From Terriglobia bacterium (lineage in GTDB: Bacteria; Acidobacteriota; Terriglobia; Terriglobales; Acidobacteriaceae): a stretch of DNA of 64,000 nt. The notes under the pieces were generated by a model that saw only the letters and a list, made by a program, of their open reading frames with translations, made no database searches and had not been told where the DNA came from. The translations under genes were made by a program, and so were the position numbers. Shown one piece after another: positions 9,501-17,337 of the stretch. Location: positions 1 to 64,000 of the forward strand of contig JAIQFH010000002.1 in assembly GCA_020073385.1 (NCBI GenBank). Reading direction: 5' to 3'. Each line of letters starts with the position of its first letter. The first letter of the stretch is position 1.

Positions 9501-10036
9501 GATTTCTGCATGGCCTCGATTACACCGATAGTAGCGATCTTAACTTGCAACAAATCCTGCGCGGTCTCGATCAGCAGGATATCGACCCCACCCTCGATAA
9601 GTGCCAATGCCTGCTCTTCGTAGGCTGCCACCATGGCGTCAAAGCCAATGTGGCCGAGAGATGGCAGTTTCGTGGTTGGACCCATCGATCCCGCTACGAA
9701 CCGTGGCCGATCCTTCGTCGAGAATTGTTGGGCTATTTCTTTGGCGAGTTGCGCGCCCTTCACATTAATCTCGTGAACGCGATCGCCTAGATTAAACTCT
9801 CCGAGGGCGACTCTGGATCCTTGAAATGTATCCGTCTCGACGACGTCGCAGCCCACGCGGAAAAAGTCCGCATGGATCTCGCGAATGACGTCGGGACGGC
9901 TCAGCACCAGCACTTCGTTGCAGTTCTCCCTGCCCCAGTAATCGTCCAGAGTGGGATTGCGCTTGTGGATGTTGGTGCCCATCGCGCCGTCGTAGATGAC
10001 GACGCGTTCCTGTACGGTTTTTAAGAAGTCAGCCAT
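6524..10036 (-). CDS. metH: Cobalamin-dependent methionine synthase MetH
   Basis: A 1170-residue protein, close to the usual length of about 1200. In order: a homocysteine-binding TIM barrel (about 1-320) with zinc Cys residues including [10 protein letters not shown] near 287-296; a pterin-binding barrel (about 340-600); a B12-binding cap; a Rossmann B12 domain with the His of DVHDIGKN near residue 735; and an AdoMet reactivation domain (about 880-1170). It transfers the methyl group of 5-methyl-tetrahydrofolate to homocysteine through methylcobalamin in the cytoplasm. No B12 riboswitch consensus was recognised in the 150-bp upstream gap. A BtuF-like protein is encoded 15 kb away. All domains appear intact. 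Confidence 0.97.
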   Translation of the reverse strand: MADFLKTVQERVVIYDGAMGTNIHKRNPTLDDYWGRENCNEVLVLSRPDVIREIHADFFRVGCDVVETDTFQGSRVALGEFNLGDRVHEINVKGAQLAKEIAQQFSTKDRPRFVAGSMGPTTKLPSLGHIGFDAMVAAYEEQALALIEGGVDILLIETAQDLLQVKIATIGVIEAMQKSGKRLPLQVQVTLQDERGAMLLGTEIGAALTALEPFDIDVIGINCATGPKEMNDSVRYLGLNSTKHISVLPNAGLPQNVGGVAVYNLSPHELADYHKHFVQDYGVRIVGGCCGTTPEHLKAVVDAVSGVEPAKREVKRVGAASSAYTSVPLDLEPKPLIVAEEMNTTTRVDHFRKLVQGKKYDEILALAKKLVNEGSHMLDLCCAIVGEDEKGYITSILEKIATRVPAPILVDSTEADVVEEALKRIPGRAIINSINLEDGEKRTSKVLPMAKRYGAAVIALTIDEDGMALTSDKKVAIAHRIHDLATQKYGLDSTDLIFDALTLPISTGQEEYRTAGIETLKAVERIKKELPQVKTILGVSNISFGLDAYPRRVLNSVFMHEAVNHGLDMAIVNYTKIYPLYKIPHEEVELAHKLIYRDESAGDPLQVYMAHFAGTKGKPATSTTAHVDTLSVEDKLKFAIINGEKSVGEGKHKKSLEALLEDALASYSPLELINTVLLDGMKTVGDLFGARKMQLPSVLDSAGVMKQAVAYLEPKMEKRSGSQKGTIVLATVKGDVHDIGKNLVDIILSNNGFKVVNLGIKQPGDSIIRAAQEHQADAIGLSGLLVKSTLEMKYVIQDLERQKLAFPVICGGAALTRKYVEDDLRREYANGVFYADDAFAGLHIMEDLATADGARATRIAEGRTVKEYAKATAVDEETGPVFAERSPVVTDAPNIPTPPFWGVRVKKDYSLRDLFNYINETALFKNQWQLKTASQADYLRLVEEKFRPVLRKLEDEVFESGLFAPAVVYGYFPAQSDGNDVVVYEPPKAQAARPCGTRWEDGLPELLRFTFPRQKEGRRLAIADFFAPKSSGKMDVLGVSLVTIGPAASLETQRLFEGGEYTKYLYLHGLSVETAEALAEFHHKKMREELGIGGEDASEIRDLFHQKYRGSRYSFGYPACPNLEDQTKLFALLKPEENVGVRLTSGYLLEPEQSTSAIVVHHPAAKYFVV

Positions 10037-10039
10037 GTT

Positions 10040-10113
10040 AGCTGCTAGCTCCTAGCTTCTAGCTCGAACTTTGCCTTGATCTGTGTTCATCCGCGTGAAT
10101 CCGTGGCAACGAG
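10040..10113. repeat. CTAGCT 7-mer repeats plus a CCGCG...ATCCGTGG repeat half
   Basis: Just upstream of metH lies a short run of imperfect 7-mers built on TAGCTNC (TTAGCTGCTAGCTCCTAGC). It is followed by TCTGTGTTCATCCGCG and GAATCCGTGGCAACG, one arm of the element seen complete at 62308-62402. A perfect 8-bp hairpin CGCCGGTC/GACCGGCG follows at about 10136-10158. None of this is followed by a T-tract that would make a classical terminator for nuoI. Confidence 0.5.
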
Positions 10114-10189
10114 AGTATGCTTCACATGCACGAACGCCGGTCGCGAATGGACCGGCGTGAGATCGATTGCAAAAAATCGTTCTGGAAGT

Positions 10190-10720
10190 TTAGCTCCCCG
10201 GCACCATTTCTGCCGGCGCCCCACCATTCACGTCGGCCTGATTGAATACGATGTTGGCTCCCATGTGTGCTGGCCGGGGGGCCAGCATTTGCTCCTTGCG
10301 GTACACAAGATTGGTGGCGTTGAAGGTCGCCAGTTCGAAGCCGTGGCCGTGCGTGATGGCGTCGGTCGGGCAGGCCTCGACACAGTATCCGCAAAAAATG
10401 CAGCGGTTGTAGTCGATGTTATAGACCTTGGCGTAACGCTCGGCGCCGCTGACGCGGTTCTGCGCCGTATTTTCCGCGGCTTCGATATAAATACAGTTCG
10501 AAGGACAAGCCGCCGCACAAAGGAAGCAGGCAACACACTTCTCCAGGCCGTTTTCGTCGCGTTGCAGCACGTGCGCGCCCCGGAAACGGGCTTCAATGCG
10601 GGCACCGCGCAGCGGGCCCTTTCCGTCAGGATAGTTTTCGACGATCGTGGGCCGGAACATCTCCGAAAAGGTGATGCTCATGCCCTTGGCGATCGCGGCA
10701 ATGTTTCTCAGAACCGGCAT
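10190..10720 (-). CDS. nuoI: NADH-quinone oxidoreductase subunit I (NuoI)
   Basis: A 176-residue ferredoxin-like subunit with two 4Fe-4S signatures, CVACFLCAAACP and CIFCGYCVEACP, which carry electrons (clusters N6a and N6b) through the peripheral arm of complex I. The ATG at 10720 begins the family-like N-terminus (MPVLRNIAAIAKGMS). The upstream extension to 10834 has no family likeness. A TATACT -10-like box lies 9 nt before this ATG, so the transcript may be nearly leaderless. No other nuo gene is adjacent. nuoB lies alone 22 kb away, so complex I genes are scattered in this genome. Confidence 0.93.
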   Translation of the reverse strand: MPVLRNIAAIAKGMSITFSEMFRPTIVENYPDGKGPLRGARIEARFRGAHVLQRDENGLEKCVACFLCAAACPSNCIYIEAAENTAQNRVSGAERYAKVYNIDYNRCIFCGYCVEACPTDAITHGHGFELATFNATNLVYRKEQMLAPRPAHMGANIVFNQADVNGGAPAEMVPGS

Positions 10721-10794
10721 GTCTTTGTCAGTATACCGAAAGAGATGCAGAACGTCGTGCTCGGGCGCGCCAAATGGGGATGAAAAGGGGTCGA

Positions 10795-10868
10795 GTTGCG
10801 CTCGACGGACAGCCGATGGCGGTTGTCGCCACATAGCCTCACTTCGTCGCCCCGCCTACGAGCTGTTG
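10795..10868. repeat. REP-like GC-rich repeat upstream of nuoI
   Basis: GTCGAGTTGCGCTCGACGG and then ACAGCCGATGGCGGTTGTCG resemble the REP-like palindromic family found elsewhere in the window. It overlaps only a non-conserved upstream extension of the nuoI frame, which supports the downstream start. Confidence 0.4.
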
Positions 10869-10939
10869 TAATGAACAACGAGGGGCCACATGAGGTGTCC
10901 ACAGGTGCGCCACGCTTTGGGTCGAGCTTGTATCCTCAG

Positions 10940-11152
10940 ATGGTGAGTCAGGAACAAAGAGAAACGGTCGTGACTGGTGTCGGACTATGTGCCGACTGCC
11001 GATTCGTACGGCGGATCGAGTCGGATCGTGGGTCCGTCTTCTACATGTGCCAACGATCCGCAACGGACCCGGGCTTTGCTAAGTATCCGCGACTGCCGGT
11101 GCTCCAGTGTGCTGGGTATGAGCCCGTAGATTCGGGCAATCCTTCCAAATAG
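10940..11152 (+). CDS. Small conserved cysteine protein (four Cys, putative zinc-binding)
   Basis: A protein of about 70 residues with GLCADC, then Y-M-C-Q-R-S and L-Q-C-A-GYE, which together give four cysteines able to bind one zinc. The core pattern (C-x-x-C, SDRGSVFYMC, DP-x-F-x-KYPRLPVL-x-C) looks like a conserved small hypothetical family of actinobacteria and acidobacteria, although I cannot name it. The start is uncertain: the ATG at 10940 lacks a good ribosome-binding site, and an in-frame ATG at 10871 would add 23 residues without family likeness. A GTG near 10970 is another option. Confidence 0.6.
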   Translation: MVSQEQRETVVTGVGLCADCRFVRRIESDRGSVFYMCQRSATDPGFAKYPRLPVLQCAGYEPVDSGNPSK

Positions 11153-11268
11153 TGTCCGGAAGGGGCGCGGAACGCCGCTCCTACCGTGATTCGTGTCACT
11201 GCGCACCCAGAAGCAATTGAGGAAGATAGGAAAGTTCTCTTTGGTTGTTTAGGACCTTAGGAGTGACT

Positions 11269-11445
11269 ATGTTTCTGAAGATTGTTGCGGTCGGCGCGAT
11301 CGGGTTATTTTTCGTTTGACTGATCGCTGTGCTCCAGGCGTGGAGCAAAAGCGCTGTTGCGGATCGAGCGATCGGAGTTGCCTTTCTGGCATTGTTTGGA
11401 GTCGCTGCAGGTTGGGGACTGAGGAGATTGGGCATATGGCGCTAA
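11269..11445 (+). CDS. 58-codon two-helix membrane protein with in-frame TGA (selenoprotein candidate or recent nonsense mutant)
   Basis: The frame starts at an ATG with AGGAG 6 nt upstream. It encodes two hydrophobic helices (about residues 2-23 and 36-52) and ends RRLGIWR at a TAA. One TGA interrupts it at 11317-11319 (codon 17); without it the whole frame is open. The stop overlaps the start of the next gene by 10 bp, as expected for a translated, coupled ORF. A hairpin follows the TGA after 11 nt: GCTCCA (11331-11336), loop GGCG, TGGAGC (11341-11346), with an outer CGCT/AGCG stem. That is the geometry of a bacterial SECIS element. However, codon 17 lies inside a membrane helix, where a Trp codon mutated from TGG is an equally good explanation. 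Confidence 0.5.
11331..11346 (+). promoter_or_regulatory. SECIS-like hairpin downstream of in-frame TGA
   Basis: A perfect 6-bp stem GCTCCA/TGGAGC with a 4-nt GGCG loop starts 11 nt after the TGA. A second CGCT/AGCG stem encloses it. Bacterial SECIS elements lie just 3' of the UGA and have a G early in the apical loop, which fits. A chance hairpin cannot be excluded. Confidence 0.35.
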
Positions 11446-11900
11446 AGACGGCTGTCAAAGCGAAAAAGCAGGTTGGTACGGTTTCCCAAAATGCGTTCGC
11501 GGGTCAGGCAGAGAAGCCGACGCAGAAAGCAGTCGAGACCGCGTTAGGAAACAGTTGTGTTCTATGGAAACAGCTCGTCGCCGAACTGAAACAGGAACTA
11601 AAACTCGATGGCGAAGAGTGGAATTCGTCAGGGTTGAAATACGGCTGGTCATTTCGCCTGCAACTGAAGAAGCGCAATATCGTCTACCTCGGGCCACGCG
11701 CCGGAGCATTTGTGGCGGCCTTTATCCTGGGTGACAAAGCAGTTGCGGTTGCCCGGAAAAGCAAACTTCCCGCGTACGTGCTCAAGATGATTGCGGAAGC
11801 AAAACGCTATGGTGAGGGAACGCCCGTACGCATCGAGGTGAGTAGGCCCGAGGATCTGGGCCCGGTGAAAATCTTGGCGAAGATCAAGGTCGAGAACTAG
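11436..11900 (+). CDS. DUF3788-like protein
   Basis: A 154-residue cytoplasmic protein. After a basic N-terminus (KAKKQVG) it has the pattern of DUF3788: a W-x-x-L-V-x-E-L segment, then KYGWSFRLQLKKRNIVYLGP, then FVAAFILGDKAVAVA and a final VKILAKIK. Function is unknown; the family is often annotated as YdhG-like or hypothetical. The start at 11436 overlaps the end of the small membrane ORF by 10 bp and has GAGGAG 9 nt upstream, so the two are probably translated from one mRNA. A dispersed repeat follows at 11985. Confidence 0.75.
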   Translation: MALKTAVKAKKQVGTVSQNAFAGQAEKPTQKAVETALGNSCVLWKQLVAELKQELKLDGEEWNSSGLKYGWSFRLQLKKRNIVYLGPRAGAFVAAFILGDKAVAVARKSKLPAYVLKMIAEAKRYGEGTPVRIEVSRPEDLGPVKILAKIKVEN

Positions 11901-11984
11901 TGCAGTGCGGCGGGAATAGTGATCGTTAAGTGTTGCGTCTCGGTCCGCGTGATCCCTGGTGTCCGGCGAGGAGGTCAAAGGCTT

Positions 11985-12017
11985 TAACCACAGAGGGCAG
12001 AGAGGATCACAGGGGAA
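11985..12017. repeat. AACCACAGAGG dispersed repeat, half copy
   Basis: TTAACCACAGAGGGCAGAG then GATCACAGGGG is one arm of the repeat family. Other copies lie at 17277, 26621, 28568, 29650, 31028, 32216, 41029, 44566 and 62965, three of them with both arms. Confidence 0.7.
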
Positions 12018-12067
12018 ACCGGGAGCTTATAAATGTCAATCTGTTTGACGCACTGCACTAGGAAGAG

Positions 12068-13696
12068 CTATTCCAGCCCTAACTCTTTCGCTAAGGCCTT
12101 CCACTTGCTGTCGACCAAGGCTTTCGTCTTTGCGTCCATCACAATCTCATCGGGCCAGCGGCGAGTGAAGCCTTCGCTCGCCCACTTGCGCGTGGCGTCA
12201 ATGCCCATCTTCGAGCCGAAATCGGGCAGACGGCTAGCATGGTCGAGAGAATCGACCGGGCCAAGCGTGAATTGAATGTCGCGCTCTGGATCGATGTGGT
12301 TGAGGACCTTCAGCGTGACGTCTGCTAAGTCTTGTACGTCCACATCTTCATCCACCACCACGATGCATTTCGTGAACATCGCCTGGCCGAGCGACCAGAT
12401 GGCGTTCATGACTTTGCGCGCCTGACCGGGATAGGACTTCTTGATCGACACGATCATCAGATTGTGGAACACGCCTTCGACCGGCATGTTGATGTCGACC
12501 AATTCAGGAATGGTGAGTTTCATCAATGGCAGGAAGATGCGCTCGACGGCTTTGCCCATGTACGCGTCTTCTTGAGGCGGTTTGCCGACGATGGTTGCGG
12601 CATAGATGGGATCTTTGCGGTGCGTGATGCAGGTGACGTGGAAGACAGGGTAGAGGTCTTCAAGCGAGTAGAAACCAGTGTGATCGCCGAAGGGACCTTC
12701 ACTGCGGAGTTCGTCGAGATTGATGTAGCCCTCGAGCACGATTTCGCTGGTTGCCGGGACGTCGAGATCGACGGTCTCGCATTTGACCAGGTCGACCGGG
12801 GCTCCGCGGAGAAAACCGGCGACGAGATACTCCTCGATCTCGGGCGGGGCTGGAACGATCGAAGCGAACGTAACCACCGGGTCGGTGCCGATGGCGACTG
12901 CGACCTCCATTTTGCCGGAGGGACGGTCACCCTCCGCCAGAACGCTGCCGCCTGAACTCCGGGCCATGATGTCGACTGCTGCGCGGGAAGCGTTTGTGCC
13001 GGGGGCAGCCGGGCTTCGCCCTGGCTGGACAGCCGAGGCGGCTGTCCCTACCTGCTCCGACATCGCGCGGCGCATTCTTTCGCGGGCGTGTTCGGCAGCG
13101 TTCTTTTGCCGCTGCCAGTGCATGCCTGTGGTGCGCTCGTCGTAGACCTGCATTCTGTACATGCCAAGATTGCGCTTGCCCGACTTCGGATCGCGAGTGG
13201 TGACGCAGGGCAGGGTCATGAAGCGTCCGCCGTCTTTCGGCCAGCACTGAAGGATGGGGAAGTCGAGGAGCGAAAAGTTATCGCGCTTAATGACTTCTTT
13301 GCAGGGACCCGTAGGCACCGTGCGCGGAAAAAATTTTCCTGCCTCGGTCAGCAGCGGGAGCATCTTCAGCTTGTCGAGGAATCCCTGGGGAGATTTCATA
13401 TCCATGAAGATGCGGATGCGGGCCGCAATCTCATCGTAGGATTTAACGCCGACCGACATTTTCATGCGCGCGTCTGAGCCGAACTGGTTGATCAGCAATT
13501 GAGAGCCGGGATGTCCCTTGACATTTTGGAACAGCAAGGCAGGGCCGCCACGGTTCCCTTTGGCGTCGCGGCTTTTCGAGACGCGGTCGGTAATTTCAGA
13601 GATCTCCAGGATGGGGTCGGCTTCGGTCTGGATGCGCTTCAGTTCGCCGGCGCGGTCGAGCGCTGCGATCCACTGGCGTAGGTCGTCAAAGGGCAA
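12068..13696 (-). CDS. ubiD: UbiD-family decarboxylase (prenylated-FMN dependent)
   Basis: A 542-residue protein of the UbiD family, which decarboxylates aromatic or alpha,beta-unsaturated acids with prenylated FMN. In quinone synthesis the substrate is a polyprenyl-hydroxybenzoate or a menaquinone precursor. The signature SEGPFGDHTGFYS lies near residues 330-342. The TTG at 13696 gives LPFDDLRQWI, the usual family N-terminus. A GAGAGGA site precedes it and a perfect TATAAT box lies at 13722-13727. Between about residues 207 and 264 there is an extra low-complexity segment of roughly 45 residues compared with the family. It is encoded by a palindromic REP-like repeat read in frame. A ubiX partner is not in the window, and the exact substrate is unknown. 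Confidence 0.9.
   Translation of the reverse strand: MPFDDLRQWIAALDRAGELKRIQTEADPILEISEITDRVSKSRDAKGNRGGPALLFQNVKGHPGSQLLINQFGSDARMKMSVGVKSYDEIAARIRIFMDMKSPQGFLDKLKMLPLLTEAGKFFPRTVPTGPCKEVIKRDNFSLLDFPILQCWPKDGGRFMTLPCVTTRDPKSGKRNLGMYRMQVYDERTTGMHWQRQKNAAEHARERMRRAMSEQVGTAASAVQPGRSPAAPGTNASRAAVDIMARSSGGSVLAEGDRPSGKMEVAVAIGTDPVVTFASIVPAPPEIEEYLVAGFLRGAPVDLVKCETVDLDVPATSEIVLEGYINLDELRSEGPFGDHTGFYSLEDLYPVFHVTCITHRKDPIYAATIVGKPPQEDAYMGKAVERIFLPLMKLTIPELVDINMPVEGVFHNLMIVSIKKSYPGQARKVMNAIWSLGQAMFTKCIVVVDEDVDVQDLADVTLKVLNHIDPERDIQFTLGPVDSLDHASRLPDFGSKMGIDATRKWASEGFTRRWPDEIVMDAKTKALVDSKWKALAKELGLE
12915..13075. repeat. REP-like palindromes inserted in frame inside ubiD
   Basis: Within the gene, GGACAGCCGAGGCGGCTGTCC (perfect arms GGACAGCCG/CGGCTGTCC) and GCAGCCGGGCTTCGCCCTGG lie side by side, with a third CCGGAGGGACGGTCACCCTCCG hairpin. 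They coincide with the extra low-complexity protein segment. The reading frame is preserved. Confidence 0.65.
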
Positions 13697-13721
13697 GGGA
13701 TTCCTCTCAGGGTGACGGACG

Positions 13722-13727
13722 ATTATA
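13722..13727 (-). promoter_or_regulatory. -10 box of the ubiD promoter
   Basis: A perfect TATAAT on the minus strand lies 25 nt before the TTG start, predicting a leader of about 18 nt. The region 17 nt further upstream (AAGTTC) is a poor -35 match. Confidence 0.5.
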
Positions 13728-13751
13728 AGGGATTGGCTGCGGGGGAACTTC

Positions 13752-13873
13752 TTTGCCACGGATTTGCGCGGATCAACGCGGATAAATCAATCTGGGCATT
13801 CTTGCGCCATCTGGCGCGGACAAGTTCCATAGATCCTTCGCGAGACAAAAAGCGTCTCGCTCAGGATGACAAA
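13752..13873. repeat. Two partial dispersed repeats between ubiD and the M28 peptidase gene
   Basis: TTGCCACGGATTTGCGCGG with ATCAACGCGGAT is an arm of the family complete at 62308-62402. AGATCCTTCGCGAGAC followed by GTCTCGCTCAGGATGACA (13831-13873) is an arm of the family complete at 61494-61609, with its own GCGAGAC/GTCTCGC hairpin. Confidence 0.65.
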
Positions 13874-13885
13874 GCTTTGGAGGCG

Positions 13886-15688
13886 CTATTTCCGTTGCTC
13901 CAGCTTCACGCTGGCCGTCACAGGCTGTCCATCACGAATTACCTTCACTTCGACTAAATCTCCGACCTTGCTGCGGCGTAGGGCGTCGGTGAAGTCGTAG
14001 AGGTTTTTGATCGGCTTGTCGCCGAACTGTACGAGGATGTCTCCTGCTTTCAGGCCTGCCTTGGCGGCGGGTGAATTCGGGCGGACGTCGGAGAACTTCA
14101 CGCCATTTTCCACCTGCCCGAAATCGGGGACCGAGCCGAAATATGGACCGTATCCGCCGCCCCCTCCTCCCAGCGGTTTTTCTTCGGCCACGACCTGGAA
14201 CGCAGGTGGCTGGTCAGTGTTTGCCAACTGCACCGCGACGCTCTCGACCATGTCGAGCAGGCGCGCCGCGGATGCGCCGTTAATCTTGTCCCAGGTGTCA
14301 GAGGGTTTGTGGTAGTCCGAATGGAGGCCTGAAAAGAAGAACAGCACCGGAATCTTCTTGGTGACGAAAGAAGTGTGATCGCTGGAAGAGTAGCCTCCCG
14401 CGGAATATTCAATCTTAAATGGCGCTTCCTTCTGGGCCTGCTCGAGTACCGGCTTAAATGTCGACCCGGTGCCCACGCCGCCGATGTAAACCTTGTCGTC
14501 TTTGATCCGGCCGATCATGTCCATGTTAATCATGGCCACGGCTTTGGCGAGGGGACGGGTCGGCTCCTTCACCCACTCGGCGGAGCCTAGAAGGCCGAGT
14601 TCTTCGCCGGCGAAGTCCATGAAGAGGATACTGCGTTTGAGTTTCCCGCGCTGGGGAGCCAGAAGGCGTGCCAGTTCGAGAACTCCCGCGGTGCCGCTGG
14701 CGTTGTCATCGGCTCCGGGATGAATTTGGCCGATCTGTGACGGCGCAAGTGAGTCGAAGTTGCCGCGGCCGAGATGGTCGTAGTGTGCCCCGATGATGAC
14801 GTACTCGTCGGTCTGTCCAGGCAACCATGCCAGAACGTTATCAATCGTTGCTCGAGTGGTTTCGATGTCGATGTTCAGGGAAAGATGGAGCGTATTGGGG
14901 AAATCAAAGGAAGCTGGCTTGGTGCTGGAGTTGATCTGCTCCTGAACATCTTTGAGTGTTTTTCCCGCCGCCTGGAACCAAGCGTCGGCGACTGCGTTTT
15001 TCACCTGCACCATGACGACACCGACATTCTCCGGGCCGCTCACGCTGCCGAAGCGGGTCAGCAAGTCTTCTTCACCATCACCCAGCTTACCGTTAATGAC
15101 CACCAGAGCCTTCGCGCCATGGTTGCGCGCATTGATCGCTTTAGTGATGAGCTGCGAGTGCTGCGTCAACCCGTGATTGCCAGTCTTGGCAGCGAATCCG
15201 GAGGGTTCGTAGCGGAGAACAACGACGATTTTGTCTTTCACGTCGAGTCCGGCGTAGTCGTCGTAATGAAACTCGTCGGCAGTGGCCCCGTATCCCGCGA
15301 ACACAACTGGGGCGGCTACCTGCCCGGAGGCCGAGAAGCTGAAAGGCACGAAATCTTGTTCGATCTTGAGCTCCTGTTTTTTGTCGGCGGTTTGCGCCGC
15401 GCAGCGATTGTCGGACTTCAGTTTCGCACCGGTGACGACGCTGAACGGTTGCGTGTATCCCTTCACCCCTGCGGGCTCAATATGGAGTTCTTTGTAGCGC
15501 TTCTCGATAAGATGCTCGGCGCGAATCAGGCCCCTCGACCCGGCGCCGCGACCTTCCATTTCCGGGGACGCCAACGCCTTGATATCGGCGACGTATCGGT
15601 TGGGGTCGGCCTGCGGCGCGGACGACGCCGCCACCAGGGCTGCGGCAACGGCGAGAATTGCGAACAGCCGGTTGATACGAGTCAACAT
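13886..15688 (-). CDS. Secreted M28-family zinc aminopeptidase with PA and PDZ domains
   Basis: A 600-residue protein. A signal peptide occupies about 1-25. A protease-associated (PA) insert lies about 120-250, and the M28 catalytic domain about 275-480 with the expected di-zinc ligands: H in HYDHLG (about 303), D in DDNASG (about 328), EE in GEELGLLG (about 362), D in NMDMIG (about 390) and H in SDYHKPSD. A Gly-rich stretch (GGGGGGYG) leads to a C-terminal PDZ domain (about 510-600). It probably removes N-terminal residues from peptides in the periplasm or outside. The ATG at 15688 gives a good signal peptide; upstream codons do not. The PDZ may recruit substrates (inference). Confidence 0.92.
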   Translation of the reverse strand: MLTRINRLFAILAVAAALVAASSAPQADPNRYVADIKALASPEMEGRGAGSRGLIRAEHLIEKRYKELHIEPAGVKGYTQPFSVVTGAKLKSDNRCAAQTADKKQELKIEQDFVPFSFSASGQVAAPVVFAGYGATADEFHYDDYAGLDVKDKIVVVLRYEPSGFAAKTGNHGLTQHSQLITKAINARNHGAKALVVINGKLGDGEEDLLTRFGSVSGPENVGVVMVQVKNAVADAWFQAAGKTLKDVQEQINSSTKPASFDFPNTLHLSLNIDIETTRATIDNVLAWLPGQTDEYVIIGAHYDHLGRGNFDSLAPSQIGQIHPGADDNASGTAGVLELARLLAPQRGKLKRSILFMDFAGEELGLLGSAEWVKEPTRPLAKAVAMINMDMIGRIKDDKVYIGGVGTGSTFKPVLEQAQKEAPFKIEYSAGGYSSSDHTSFVTKKIPVLFFFSGLHSDYHKPSDTWDKINGASAARLLDMVESVAVQLANTDQPPAFQVVAEEKPLGGGGGGYGPYFGSVPDFGQVENGVKFSDVRPNSPAAKAGLKAGDILVQFGDKPIKNLYDFTDALRRSKVGDLVEVKVIRDGQPVTASVKLEQRK

Positions 15689-15738
15689 TTTGGAGTTCCC
15701 CTGGAACCCGAAAATCGTATGGGCGCGGGAAACGTGTG

Positions 15739-16377
15739 TCAATCGTTCGGGTAAAGCTTCTTCTGGCAATCGGGACAAATACCGTGACTGAAATCCGCCT
15801 CGGTGTGATTGCGGATATAGATCTCAAGGACGTGCCACTTACCCACTTCATCGCGGATCTTCTTGCAGGAGGCGCAGATAGGTAAAAGTCCGCTGAGACT
15901 CTTTACCTTCGCCAAAGCGTCCTGCAGTTCCCCAATCAGCTGCTCCCGCTCATGCTCGGCGGTCTTGCGTTCGCCGATGTCGCGAATGATCAGACAGGTT
16001 CTGGAGTGGCCTTCGGCATCGAGAAAGATCACAGAAGACATCTCGACAGGGAAGAGAGTCCCGTTTTTGCGCCGCGCCGTCAATTCGCCGTGAGCTCGTC
16101 CTGTCCGCTGCCGCTCCGCCAGCAATACGGCCATGCGCGGGTCGGAATTGTCCATCAGGCCCGCGCGGCCAGCGTTAATGATCTCCTCCCGCGATCGTTC
16201 GAACATTCGGCAGGCGGCAGGATTCGCGTCCAGGATCGCGCCATCGGGCGCGGTGAACATCATTCCATCCATTCCGTGTTCGAACAACTGGTGATACGGC
16301 GTTTCGTCGTTGGAAAGGGAATTCCCTATGGGACTTGTTGTAGTCAATGTCATCAGTTTGCGGAGAGCCTTAAGCAT
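15739..16377 (-). CDS. PAS-domain protein with C-terminal cysteine motif
   Basis: A 212-residue cytoplasmic protein with one PAS domain (about 28-142: MDGMMFTAPDGAILDANPAA, with IIRDIGERK at its end). A short coiled linker (about 143-165) and a conserved tail with C-A-S-C-K-K-I-R, W-x-x-L-E-x-Y-I and ICPDCQKKL follow. The two Cys pairs may bind a metal. The same tail occurs after PAS or receiver domains in other bacteria, but no output enzyme is present. It is probably a sensor or adaptor that acts through a partner. The start is uncertain: neither the ATG at 16377 nor the one at 16353 has a clear ribosome-binding site. Confidence 0.82.
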   Translation of the reverse strand: MLKALRKLMTLTTTSPIGNSLSNDETPYHQLFEHGMDGMMFTAPDGAILDANPAACRMFERSREEIINAGRAGLMDNSDPRMAVLLAERQRTGRAHGELTARRKNGTLFPVEMSSVIFLDAEGHSRTCLIIRDIGERKTAEHEREQLIGELQDALAKVKSLSGLLPICASCKKIRDEVGKWHVLEIYIRNHTEADFSHGICPDCQKKLYPND

Positions 16378-16483
16378 ATCGCGACGCCCAAGCGACGCGA
16401 CAGCTCTGTTACGTGTGTTGTGATTGTAGTGAACTAAGGTTGCTGGAGCAAATAACCTGGAAGGGTCGTGCCCACTCGAACTC

Positions 16484-17266
16484 TTATGCGGTCAACTGCA
16501 AGACTGTTGTCTCAACCTCCTTCCAGGCCGTGCTGCGCGGGTCGATGAGGTCCATATGGTGGGCGCCGGCAATCTCGAGCAAGTGGGCATCCTCTTTCTT
16601 TGCGCCAGTTCGCTTTCGCTTGAAGTCGACATAGTCACGGCTGAATGCGGGAGGCACATCGTCGTCGGACGTGCCGTGAATCATCCACTGGCTGGCCTTC
16701 ACGATGGAAAGCTGCATGGGATCGGCTTCGCGATAATGATCCGGGACCTCGTCTGGTGTACCGCGGAGGAACTCAACCACCGCGTCATGGCTGAGATGAA
16801 GTTGGTAGGCGCGTTGCAGGTCCACCACTCCGGCCAGGGAGATTACCGCCGTCACGTGGGGTTCGTGGGAGGCCAGACAGAGTGCTAACTGGCCTCCTGC
16901 GGAGTGTCCCATGACCACGACTTTTTGGGCGTCGAAATTGTGCTTCTGTGCGTTTTGGATCAGAAACTGGTAGGCGGAGCGAATATCTTCGAAGGTGCCG
17001 GGCCAGGCGCCGCCGTCATTTCCGACGCGGCGGTATTCGAGGTTGGCGGTGGCTAGTCCCTTCGCGGTCAGCGCTGCGCACAGATGCCCCGCATGATCGA
17101 GATTGTATTTCGCGCGCCAGAATCCACCGTGGATGTTGATCGCTAACGGGTGGGGCTTGCTTTTGCCTGCAGGCAGGCGCAGGTCTATGAACTGATTGGG
17201 GTCCGACCCGTAGGTGAGCCGCAGGTCGGCCGGAGGCGGTTGCCGGGAAAGGACATCTTCAGACAT
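16484..17266 (-). CDS. Alpha/beta hydrolase, carboxylesterase / kynurenine-formamidase-like
   Basis: A 260-residue protein with the oxyanion motif HGGFW (about 46-50), the nucleophile elbow GHSAGG (about 118-123), a catalytic Asp in HGTSDDDVP and a catalytic His in GAHHMDLIDP. HGG-[FW]-W is usual for BD-FAE and kynurenine-formamidase-like esterases. There is no signal peptide, so it is cytoplasmic. The physiological substrate is unknown; no tryptophan-catabolism gene is nearby. The start at 17266 has a GGTGAAG-like site about 7 nt upstream. Confidence 0.85.
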   Translation of the reverse strand: MSEDVLSRQPPPADLRLTYGSDPNQFIDLRLPAGKSKPHPLAINIHGGFWRAKYNLDHAGHLCAALTAKGLATANLEYRRVGNDGGAWPGTFEDIRSAYQFLIQNAQKHNFDAQKVVVMGHSAGGQLALCLASHEPHVTAVISLAGVVDLQRAYQLHLSHDAVVEFLRGTPDEVPDHYREADPMQLSIVKASQWMIHGTSDDDVPPAFSRDYVDFKRKRTGAKKEDAHLLEIAGAHHMDLIDPRSTAWKEVETTVLQLTA

Positions 17267-17276
17267 CGAAAATCTT

Positions 17277-17306
17277 CACCACAGAGGGCACAGAGTAACA
17301 CAGGGA
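17277..17306. repeat. AACCACAGAGG-family repeat, half copy
   Basis: CACCACAGAGGGCACAGAG then TAACACAGGGA lies between the hydrolase gene and the permease gene and matches the arms of the family at 28568, 29650 and 31028. Confidence 0.65.
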
Positions 17307-17337
17307 CCTTCCCGAGGACTCTGCGTCGTGATCAGTC

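Noticed and set aside
14774..15754. A long plus-strand frame antisense to the M28 peptidase
   Set aside because: All M28 and PDZ motifs are on the minus strand; the plus frame is a GC-rich shadow.
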